The notes: generated from the letters alone by a model not told the origin. 5,846 nt of DNA from an uncultured Desulfohalobiaceae bacterium (GCA_913055195.1 CAJXJU010000094.1:1-5846), one strand, 5' to 3'; counted from the first letter of the stretch, positions 1 through 5,416 are shown. Numbers and translations are program-made.

Positions 1-2
1 GC

Positions 3-674
3 TTTGAAATCTATTACAAAGACAAAGACCGCATCCTGACAAAAGATCAAATCCCACATTTCAGACAAAAATGGACAAATCTGTCTGAATTTATCAAAGA
101 GTTAAAACAAAAATTTACCTGGTACTATAATAAGACCTACGGTCGTAAAGGCTATTTCTGGTCAGACAGATTCAAAAGCGTCATTGTGGAAAAGGGCCAC
201 ACTTTAATTAATTGCCTGGCCTATATTGACTTAAACCCCATCAGGGCAGGTATAGTTGAAAAGCCTGAAGATTATCGCTGGTCATCCATGGGATATCTGG
301 CCAGGACAGGCAACAAAGATGGCTTTCTGAGTCTGGATTTTGGCCTGCAACAATATGAGATAGACGATGTAAAAGAACGGTTTCGCATGTATCGGGAATA
401 TGTGTATGAGCACGGCTGTCTGGAGAGTTCAAAAGGAGCGTCCATTAATGAAGAAACAGTTGCAAAGGAACGTAAAAAGCAATTTAAATTTACCACAGCA
501 GACCGTTTGTTATACAGGACAAGGTATCTGACAGAGGGAGTCTTTCTGGGCAGCAAACACTTTGTCAAAGAGCACTTTCAGCGGTTTAAAGATAAATTAA
601 GGATAGAAAAGGATAGACAACCTCATAAAATATCAGGCTTTGAAAATATTTATTCTTTCAGGCAGACGCCATAA
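3..674 (+). CDS. RAYT / IS200-like Y1 transposase, C-terminal part (5' end outside window)
   Basis: The frame is open from base 3 to the TAA at 672-674 (223 residues), so the gene starts outside the window; the GTG at 186 is internal. It encodes a REP-associated tyrosine transposase (Y1_Tnp, HUH superfamily), a single-strand DNA nuclease/transposase. Visible family signatures are the helix with WYYNK (Tyr of codon 126-128, just before Asn, is the likely catalytic tyrosine), then GYFWSDRFKS, then YIDLNPIRAG and YRWSS. The long C-terminal extension (FLGSKHFV, then a basic tail with ISGFENIYSFR) matches the full-length form of this family, so the 3' end looks intact. The HUH metal-binding motif would lie upstream and cannot be checked. 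No terminator is obvious after it. It converges on cheZ. Family assignment is firm; whether it is active is unknown. Confidence 0.9.
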   Translation, partial: FEIYYKDKDRILTKDQIPHFRQKWTNLSEFIKELKQKFTWYYNKTYGRKGYFWSDRFKSVIVEKGHTLINCLAYIDLNPIRAGIVEKPEDYRWSSMGYLARTGNKDGFLSLDFGLQQYEIDDVKERFRMYREYVYEHGCLESSKGASINEETVAKERKKQFKFTTADRLLYRTRYLTEGVFLGSKHFVKEHFQRFKDKLRIEKDRQPHKISGFENIYSFRQTP

Positions 675-797
675 TTACACATCCATCGCTCCAAATTTTA
701 TTTTTTCCTATGCATCATTTGTCGTCATTATTTTATTCCTTTTGTCCTATTTCTCTTAATTACAGTCTCCGTGCACTTCTCGCTCTGAATCTGAAAA

Positions 798-952
798 AAC
801 AACTTTCTTCCGTCACTATTTTTTAAATATCGTCCACATTAACCTTAGCCTAGTTGACATCCATCTGGGGAGATTAAAACCCGGGGAGCTTCTTTTCAGA
901 TTCAGTCTTAGGTAAAATTTCTTCTGTAAACAAAATTTCTCCTGTCACTATA
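798..952. repeat. short imperfect direct repeats, consensus AAAATTTCTYCTGTCACTAT
   Basis: Three related copies are visible on the + strand. They are at about 799-820 (ACTTTCTTCCGTCACTATT), 914-927 (AAAATTTCTTCTGT, without the CACTAT part) and 933-952 (AAAATTTCTCCTGTCACTAT). The last two differ at one base over 14 and start 19 bp apart. The outer two flank the cheZ-like remnant. They fit the idea that the remnant arose by tandem duplication of a segment running from the cheZ 3' end into downstream DNA. Confidence 0.5.
826..916 (-). pseudogene. decayed duplicate of the cheZ 3' end
   Basis: Read on the - strand from 903 to 826 the codons give ESEKKLPGF*SPQMDV, then N*AKVNVDDI. The intact cheZ tail reads ESEKKVSELKGPQMDV, then SQADVDDLL. 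DNA identity is near-perfect in two blocks: TTTTCAGATTCAG (893-905, matching 1077-1089) and TGACATCCATCTG (855-867, matching the cheZ 3' region near 1039-1051). The copy carries in-frame stops (TAA at 874-876, TAG at 850-852) and a three-residue insertion before VDD, and it lacks the final LLAQLGL codons. It lies in the same orientation and about 180 bp downstream of the real sequence. This indicates an old tandem partial duplication, or the end of an eroded second cheZ. It is not expected to be functional. Confidence 0.75.
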
Positions 953-994
953 TTATCTTATTCATTAGTCTACAATCCACAAATTCAGGCTGCT

Positions 995-1735
995 TCACAA
1001 ACCCAACTGAGCAAGAAGATCATCTACATCAGCCTGGCTGACATCCATCTGCGGGCCTTTTAGCTCGGAAACCTTCTTTTCAGATTCAGCCTTAATGGTC
1101 TCAAAATCTTTTTCAGGCTGTTCCTTCTTGGTTTTGATAGATAACCCGGCAGTAAGATAAAGTTTTAAGACATGCTCCTCTATTTTACGCAATGAAGCAA
1201 TAATCTTTTTGATTCTCTGACCGGTTAAATCCTGAAAACTCAGGGCTGTCATTATTTTTACCAGATCATTATTCAAATCATTGGTTTTGGCGATCAACCA
1301 GTCAATCACCTGCAAAGGATCATGCTTGCCCTCTTTTATCTTTTCCAGCACAGTGATAATACGCGCGCTCTGATCTAACTGCTTTTCCACAACAGCCATA
1401 ATATCTTCAGTAGCCTTTTCTGTGGTCTTGACTATGGCATCCAGTTGATCAGATGTTTCATGAAAAATTTCTTCTGCTTCCTCTTTGGTCAGCTCAGGCA
1501 ATCCTCCCTCGGCCTGCTCTGTCTGAGCTATTTCATGATAAATCGCGCCCAACCCCTCTCGCAAATCCTCACTGAGTTTGCGGTAAAATTCACTATCTAC
1601 CAGGGCCCTGGACAGGGTTTCCGCAAAACCTTCCTCCAGTACTCTGGCTACTACATCTGAGACAGTCTCTTTAATAACCTTTTCTGCCCGCTCTGTAATA
1701 TTTTGCATTAACTCTTGACTAATATCTTTGTTCAA
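995..1735 (-). CDS. cheZ: CheZ, CheY-phosphate phosphatase
   Basis: CheZ dephosphorylates CheY-P and so ends the flagellar switch signal; it acts in the cytosol. The protein (246 aa from this start) is almost entirely helical, as expected for the long four-helix bundle. The hallmark catalytic segment SFQDLTGQRIKK is present, with Asp169 and Gln173 corresponding to the DxxxQ pair of E. coli CheZ (D143/Q147). The C-terminus, VDDLLAQLGL after a charged linker, is the conserved CheY-binding peptide. The start is taken at TTG 1735, preceded by an A-G7-A-G purine tract acting as ribosome site. A second in-frame TTG at 1759 would add eight residues (MILLRGGA) but has no good SD. It follows the kinase-like gene by 27 bp and is the last gene of the leftward operon. 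Function is confident; the exact start is less so. Confidence 0.93.
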   Translation of the reverse strand: MNKDISQELMQNITERAEKVIKETVSDVVARVLEEGFAETLSRALVDSEFYRKLSEDLREGLGAIYHEIAQTEQAEGGLPELTKEEAEEIFHETSDQLDAIVKTTEKATEDIMAVVEKQLDQSARIITVLEKIKEGKHDPLQVIDWLIAKTNDLNNDLVKIMTALSFQDLTGQRIKKIIASLRKIEEHVLKLYLTAGLSIKTKKEQPEKDFETIKAESEKKVSELKGPQMDVSQADVDDLLAQLGL

Positions 1736-1747
1736 AGCTCCCCCCCT
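1736..1747 (-). promoter_or_regulatory. Shine-Dalgarno tract of cheZ with G7 homopolymer
   Basis: On the - strand the bases before TTG 1735 read AAGGGGGGGAGCT. The G7 run plus AG gives several overlapping SD registers, which supports TTG 1735 over TTG 1759. The run lies upstream of the chosen start, so length change there would alter initiation strength, not the reading frame. Confidence 0.5.
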
Positions 1748-1762
1748 TAGCAATATCAACTT

Positions 1763-2491
1763 TTAAAAAAATGATTTCCTCTCTCCTATCTGAAGAGAAA
1801 ATCGCGTAACACCATTTTGACAATACAAACTGGCTGACCAATTCAATCTGGAGGTCAAAAAATGTATTAAAGTAAGCCCAAGGCCAAGATGCCCGGGCTT
1901 TGTAGTCTGCCACGGCTGCCACGGTTCTTGAAGAGTCAGGTCTGTATTAGAGATTATTTGTAACTCAATACCTTTTTTATAGGCCGACACTTTAATCTCA
2001 AGATCATGTTTGCCATCAGGGTCTTTAATCCTATATGCCTCAACAGCATTGGTGAGTGGTTGCTCCACACAAAATGTCAAAGCAAAGGCCGGCAACTCAA
2101 GGACCGGAACGTCTGAAGCGCAATCTAAATGACAATTGATATTATGCTTAAAAAACAAATCGTTCTGCCAGAAATCACTCAACCATGATAAAAATTCGCC
2201 GGGGGATGTAGAAACTATCTCCTCCTGTAGATAAAAATTACGTTGTGTCATTACCTCTATGGCGCGGGCCAGCTTTTGTGTTCCCTGACCCAGATTCTTT
2301 ATCTTTTTAGCCTGCTCGCCCAGAGGTATTTCTGGCTTTCTTACCAGAATCGAATCCAGAAGTGTTAATTGCATGTTTAAAACATGTACAAAATTATTAA
2401 GATTATGACTTATGCCCTGTAATTTCGCACCGCAACTGACATCCAGATAATAGCGGATAAATGTCAAATATTGCTCCGGGCTAAAATTCAT
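1763..2491 (-). CDS. sensorless histidine-kinase-like protein (DHp + HATPase_c)
   Basis: This 242-aa soluble protein has no signal peptide, membrane segment or recognisable sensor domain. Residues 22-50 contain an H-box-like sequence, GISHNLNNFVHVL, with candidate phospho-acceptor His29. An N-box is seen at 143-152 (EQPLTNAVEA, Asn148 as Mg-ATP ligand). A G2-type ATP lid, TTKPGHLGLGL, is at 196-206. The G1 box (DxGxG) is not recognisable: where it is expected the sequence is IISNTDLTLQ (179-188). It could therefore be a weak kinase, a phosphatase-type kinase or an ATP-binding scaffold. ATG 2491 follows AGAGG at 4-nt spacing and overlaps the end of the PilZ gene by 11 bp, implying translational coupling. 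With cheZ next, control of CheY-type phosphoryl flow is a reasonable inference, not shown. Confidence 0.8.
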   Translation of the reverse strand: MNFSPEQYLTFIRYYLDVSCGAKLQGISHNLNNFVHVLNMQLTLLDSILVRKPEIPLGEQAKKIKNLGQGTQKLARAIEVMTQRNFYLQEEIVSTSPGEFLSWLSDFWQNDLFFKHNINCHLDCASDVPVLELPAFALTFCVEQPLTNAVEAYRIKDPDGKHDLEIKVSAYKKGIELQIISNTDLTLQEPWQPWQTTKPGHLGLGLTLIHFLTSRLNWSASLYCQNGVTRFSLQIGERKSFF

Positions 2492-3014
2492 TTTTCCTCT
2501 CTCTTATTTGTTCTCTTTGTTCCTGAAATACAAACTGAACAATATTCTCCCTGTCAAGATCTCTGATATTTGTAAATGTTACAACATATATGGGGATATT
2601 GCGAACGCTCTCCAGACGTAAAACATAACCAACAGCGCCTACGACCCTCAAAGGAAATTGAGATAAAATAATTGCCAATTCCAGAGCCTGTTCCTCATCA
2701 AATCTCTCCTTTGAAACAAATTTTAGCCCTGCGCCGCTAATCTCAACCACTTCCGCGCGTATAGGGAAATCTTCCTGCAAACTATCCTGGCGCAGCAAAC
2801 TCAAAATCATATCCAGCTTTCTGTCCATATTATGCAAAAACACCACCAGGTCCCGTGGGATATGAACGCCCTGCAAATTTTTAAGCATAGACGGATCAAG
2901 CTCGCCTGCCAGACATCCTGTAAAAAGAGGTTTGGAGTCAGGAGAAGCAAGTTTGCGAATATAAGCCTTGAGCCTGGTGGAAATTCGAGAGTAAGTTCGT
3001 TGCTGTGCGGTCAT
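2481..3014 (-). CDS. PilZ-domain protein, probable c-di-GMP receptor
   Basis: PilZ domains bind cyclic di-GMP and commonly act on flagellar motility. This 177-aa cytosolic protein has an RxxxR-type motif at the N-terminus (R6-TYS-R10; R10-IST-R14 also fits). Residues 91-98 (EISGAGLK) resemble the second motif [D/N]xSxxG, with Glu in place of Asp/Asn. The segments around 84-150 alternate hydrophobic residues in beta-barrel fashion. About 75 residues, including a helix near 53-75, separate the two motifs, much longer than in a minimal PilZ domain. The C-terminal helix (155-175) is charged and QRE-rich. ATG 3014 has AGGTGA at 6-nt spacing, and that SD overlaps the TAG of the upstream ferredoxin gene. 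It is the second gene of the operon. Ligand binding is probable but untested because of the variant second motif. Confidence 0.78.
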   Translation of the reverse strand: MTAQQRTYSRISTRLKAYIRKLASPDSKPLFTGCLAGELDPSMLKNLQGVHIPRDLVVFLHNMDRKLDMILSLLRQDSLQEDFPIRAEVVEISGAGLKFVSKERFDEEQALELAIILSQFPLRVVGAVGYVLRLESVRNIPIYVVTFTNIRDLDRENIVQFVFQEQREQIRERKNEF

Positions 3015-3024
3015 ATCACTTCAC

Positions 3025-3453
3025 CTAAAAATCCCCGTTTATCTCCACATGCATGGCATTGACAGGGCAGATGCGAGTGCATTGCCCACAAGCAGTACAT
3101 TTTGAAGAATCAAATATCACAAGCCTTGTTTTCAGATCAAGACAAAGAGCCCTGGCTATACACAGAGAAGTGCATAATCCACAATGCAAACATGATTCTT
3201 CATCACGTGAAATACTCTGAGCCACCTCCTGCACTGAAACACCATGTTCCTGTAGATAAGAAAGGCCCTTTTTATAATCTTCCTCAGTGCCGGAAAGCTC
3301 TAAAATCATATGCCCTTCTTCTTTAGGATTGATTCTGGCCTTTAAAATGTTGAAAGTTAAATCAAATTTTTTAGCCAGATTATACATCATGGGCAAACGG
3401 GAGGTTTCCGGTGAAAAGTGCAGGGCAATTATTTTGGAATATTCTTTCTTCAT
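3025..3453 (-). CDS. NIL-domain protein fused to a 2x[4Fe-4S] ferredoxin
   Basis: The 142-aa protein has an N-terminal NIL domain (about residues 5-78; pattern LHFSPET, then FNILKARI, then GHMILELSG). This ACT-like fold is also found at the C-terminus of MetN. It is followed by a bacterial ferredoxin domain with two complete clusters: C88-C91-C94-C98 and C119-C122-C125-C129, the latter followed by Pro. In sulfate reducers and methanogens, NIL/ferredoxin proteins work with DUF39 and COG2122 proteins in making homocysteine from aspartate semialdehyde and sulfide. That is family knowledge; the partner genes are not in the window. ATG 3451-3453 lies at the end of a 7-bp tandem repeat that supplies AAGG/GGAAGG ribosome-binding sequence. 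It is the first gene of the operon; the stop abuts the SD of the PilZ gene. Confidence 0.88.
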   Translation of the reverse strand: MKKEYSKIIALHFSPETSRLPMMYNLAKKFDLTFNILKARINPKEEGHMILELSGTEEDYKKGLSYLQEHGVSVQEVAQSISRDEESCLHCGLCTSLCIARALCLDLKTRLVIFDSSKCTACGQCTRICPVNAMHVEINGDF

Positions 3454-3478
3454 CCTTCATCCTTCCTGCGTCATCCTT
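3451..3478 (-). repeat. 7-bp tandem repeat CATCCTT spanning the ferredoxin start and RBS
   Basis: On the + strand CATCCTT occurs at 3451-3457, 3458-3464 and 3472-3478, with a diverged unit CCTGCGT at 3465-3471, giving an exact 7-bp period. On the - strand it reads as AAGGATG units, so each unit carries both an SD-like AAGG and an ATG. Unit-number change could shift or re-create the start of the NIL-ferredoxin gene. Confidence 0.6.
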
Positions 3479-3482
3479 CTAG

Positions 3483-3623
3483 GAGTCGCCTGCAAAAAGT
3501 CGAGATTCGCAAATTACAGCTTGCGGGGACAGGCGAACGTCTAATGATTTCAGATAGTTACAACCGTCATAACGCTCGTTCGCCTGTCCCCGCACGAAAA
3601 AATTTACTTTTTGCAGGCGACTC
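3483..3623. repeat. 141-bp palindromic element with two nested perfect inverted repeats (REP/BIME- or MITE-like)
   Basis: The outer arms are GAGTCGCCTGCAAAAAGT at 3483-3500 and its exact reverse complement at 3606-3623. The inner arms are TGCGGGGACAGGCGAACG at 3522-3539 and its exact reverse complement at 3577-3594. The spacers between outer and inner arms are unequal (21 and 11 bp), and the central loop is 37 bp. The heptamer TCGCCTG appears four times in alternating orientation: + at 3486, - at 3530, + at 3580, - at 3614. The DNA can thus fold as one long cruciform or as two separate smaller hairpins, a BIME-like property. No ORF lies inside. It ends 16 bp before the ATPase ATG and 29 bp before the ferredoxin ATG. 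A two-way regulatory or mRNA-protecting structure is an alternative to a mobile element. Confidence 0.85.
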
Positions 3624-3628
3624 ATAAA

Positions 3629-3634
3629 AAGGAA
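3629..3634 (+). promoter_or_regulatory. ribosome binding site of the ATPase-nuclease gene
   Basis: An AAGGAA-type purine run precedes ATG 3640 by about 5-6 nt. It lies immediately outside the right arm of the palindromic element. This fixes the start at 3640 and shows that the ribosome site itself is not part of the repeat. Confidence 0.65.
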
Positions 3635-3639
3635 ACATT

Positions 3640-5244
3640 ATGAGATATTTCAATACAGCAGGTCCAGTTAGATGCGATGAGCACTATTGTCTTCCACCCC
3701 TTGAGAGGTTTGATCTGGAAGAGATATTGTTTTTAATAGAACAAAAAAAATATTTTGTGCTTCATGCTCCCAGACAGACAGGTAAAACAAGCTGTCTTCT
3801 GGCGCTTCAGGAGTATTTAAATGAGAGAGATGAATATAGGGCTTTGTATGTGAATGTAGAGGTTGGGCAGGGGGCACGAGAGGATGTGTATGGAGCAATA
3901 AGAGCTATAATGTATGAAGTTTCTTATCAGTGGCGAAGAGTGTTTAAAGATGAAAACCTCCTTGAAAATTATAAAGACATTCTGGAAAGCACGGGGGAAT
4001 ATTCAGCCTTTAAGGCATTGCTAAGTTTTTTATCAGAGCACAGCGATAGACCAGTAGTGCTTATGTTAGATGAAATAGATAGCCTTGTGGGAGATACCTT
4101 AATAAGTGTTTTAAGACAGGTCAGGGCAGGATATACCAACAGACCTGATGCTTTTCCTCAGAGCATAATTTTGTGTGGAGTAAGAGATGTGCGAGACTAT
4201 CGTATTCATTCCAGCAAGGAAAAGGCAATAATAACAGGTGGCTGTGCATTTAACATCAAGGCAAAATCTCTTAATTTAGGAGATTTTAATAAACATGAAA
4301 TAGAGATTTTATATAACCAGCATACAGAAGAGACAGGCCAGGAGTTTGAGCAGGGTGTTATAGATTATGTGTGGGAGCTAACAGAAGGTCAGCCCTGGCT
4401 TGTAAATGCCTTAGGTTATGTTGCCTGCTTTGAAATAAAAGAATCAAGAAATAGAAAGAAAAAAATAACCAAGAAACTCATAGAAGAAGCAAAAAATAGA
4501 ATAATTTTAGAGAGATATACTCACATAGATCAGCTTGCGGACAAACTAAAGGAAGATACGGTAAGAAGTGTTATTGAAGCGATTTTAAAAGGAGAAGGCA
4601 TTAGAAAAATAAAAGATGATGATCTTCAATATGTAATTGATTTAGGTTTTATAAAGCGAACAAAAGAAGGAATAAAAATATCCAATAAGATATATCAAGA
4701 GATAATACCAAGAGAGATTACTTTTATGATGCAGGTTGAGCTGGAATCAGAAATAAAACCTATCTGGTATGTAAGAGAAGACGGCCGTCTTGATATGTTA
4801 AAACTCATGCGAGCATTTCAACAGTTTTTCAGAGAACACAGCGAATCCTGGCTTGAGAGATTTCAATATAAAGAAGCAGGACCGCAACTACTTATTCAGG
4901 CGTTTTTACAGAGGATAGTAAACAGCGGTGGCAGAGTTGAAAGAGAATATGGCCTTGGAAGAAAGAGAACAGACCTTTTAATTCTCTGGCCAGTTGGATC
5001 GGATAATTTGCTTTATGCAGAAGAAGTGCAAAAGGTAGTAATAGAGCTAAAAATACTTTATAAATCTTTAGATAGAACCATAGAAGAAGGTTTAAAACAG
5101 ACCTATGAATATATGGATAAATGTGGCACAGATGAAGGGCATCTTGTGATATTTGATAGAAGAGAAAATATATCCTGGGATGAGAAGATATTTGAAAGAG
5201 AAGAAGAATACATGGGTAAAAAGATAAAGATATGGGGGATGTGA
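3640..5244 (+). CDS. P-loop AAA-like ATPase with C-terminal PD-(D/E)XK nuclease domain
   Basis: This is a 534-aa soluble protein. Walker A is APRQTGKTS (43-51), and Walker B is VVLMLDEID (139-147, D144/E145). The family motif TEGQPWLVNALG follows at 248-259, then a basic helical/winged-helix-like linker (270-360). Residues 412-500 form a PD-(D/E)XK nuclease fold: Glu435 in VEREYGLG, RTD (Asp445), IELK (Glu469, Lys471), then QTYEY (Gln487 and Tyr491, a QxxxY motif as in Cas4/RecB-type nucleases). Nuclease and ATPase residues all look intact. Such ATPase-nuclease proteins are frequent, often multicopy, in anaerobes; their role is not established, and defence or mobile-element biology is the usual guess. 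Arginine is mostly AGA/AGG and Ile often ATA, unlike the leftward operon, which suggests separate ancestry. It stands alone, divergent from the ferredoxin gene. Confidence 0.87.
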   Translation: MRYFNTAGPVRCDEHYCLPPLERFDLEEILFLIEQKKYFVLHAPRQTGKTSCLLALQEYLNERDEYRALYVNVEVGQGAREDVYGAIRAIMYEVSYQWRRVFKDENLLENYKDILESTGEYSAFKALLSFLSEHSDRPVVLMLDEIDSLVGDTLISVLRQVRAGYTNRPDAFPQSIILCGVRDVRDYRIHSSKEKAIITGGCAFNIKAKSLNLGDFNKHEIEILYNQHTEETGQEFEQGVIDYVWELTEGQPWLVNALGYVACFEIKESRNRKKKITKKLIEEAKNRIILERYTHIDQLADKLKEDTVRSVIEAILKGEGIRKIKDDDLQYVIDLGFIKRTKEGIKISNKIYQEIIPREITFMMQVELESEIKPIWYVREDGRLDMLKLMRAFQQFFREHSESWLERFQYKEAGPQLLIQAFLQRIVNSGGRVEREYGLGRKRTDLLILWPVGSDNLLYAEEVQKVVIELKILYKSLDRTIEEGLKQTYEYMDKCGTDEGHLVIFDRRENISWDEKIFEREEEYMGKKIKIWGM

Positions 5245-5282
5245 TTGTAGGGAAAGTTTGCAAATTGCCCTTACATGAATTG

Positions 5283-5310
5283 CCCCAATAATTGAATTTA
5301 ATTGATGGGG
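5283..5310 (+). terminator. imperfect hairpin after the ATPase gene, possible terminator
   Basis: CCCCAATAATT (5283-5293) can pair with AATTGATGGGG (5300-5310) at 9 of 11 positions around a 6-nt loop. It lies 38 bp after the ATPase stop. No T-run follows, so intrinsic termination is doubtful. Its right arm overlaps the GGGGAG ribosome site of the hsdS remnant, so it could equally affect translation there. Confidence 0.3.
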
Positions 5311-5399
5311 AGAAACAGAATGAGCGAAAAGTGCCAAATAGATGGAAGACGGTTAAGTTGGGGGATGATTCCATGAACCAAAAGAGATACAAGACTTTT
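5307..5399 (+). pseudogene. 5' stub of a type I restriction specificity gene (hsdS), frameshifted
   Basis: GGGGAG at 5307-5312 is a good SD for ATG 5320, but that frame (MSEKCQIDGRR) stops at TGA 5374-5376. The frame starting at 5331 instead reads VPNRWKTVKLGDDSM, which closely resembles the N-terminus of HsdS subunits (pattern VPxGWxxVKLGD). Adding one A to the A4 run at 5327-5330 joins the two into MSEKVPNRWKTVKLGD, a typical HsdS start. After about residue 20 the resemblance is lost (MNQKRYKTFFKENEK) and the frame closes at TAA 5484-5486. HsdS is normally about 400 residues with two target-recognition domains, none of which is present. The neighbouring ORF6N gene is a common companion of hsdS in type I R-M loci. 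The call rests on a short match, so confidence is moderate. Confidence 0.55.
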
Positions 5400-5416
5400 T
5401 TTAAGGAGAATGAAAA

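Larger units (their letters stand above)
675..994. other. gene-free region between convergent transposase and cheZ
   Basis: No open frame with coding character is present. The right half contains an eroded copy of the cheZ 3' end and AT-rich direct repeats (listed separately). I see nothing recognisable in about 675-780, which is T-rich on the + strand. A 13-bp inverted match links CTGAATCTGAAAA at 785-797 with TTTTCAGATTCAG at 893-905, and the latter sequence recurs inside cheZ at 1077-1089. No convincing GC-rich hairpin followed by a T-run is seen for either convergent gene. Confidence 0.6.

Noticed and set aside
241..568. Two - strand open frames opposite the transposase
   Set aside because: They are antisense shadows of a clearly conserved RAYT frame and resemble no family.
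186..674. Transposase starting at GTG 186
   Set aside because: Conserved RAYT sequence, including the likely catalytic tyrosine, continues upstream in frame to base 3.
3540..3576. Possible sigma-70 promoters in the 37-bp loop (TTACAA, TTGTAA-type hexamers)
   Set aside because: No pair with acceptable -35/-10 sequence and 16-18 bp spacing could be made with confidence on either strand.
3483..3623. Palindrome as a CRISPR array, IS or bidirectional terminator
   Set aside because: There is no regular repeat-spacer pattern and no transposase inside. It sits between divergent starts, where a terminator is not needed, and no T-runs follow the inner stems.
5255..5275. Palindromic TTTGCAAA region after the ATPase gene as a terminator
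   Set aside because: The symmetric part is short, pairing outside it is poor and there is no T-tract.
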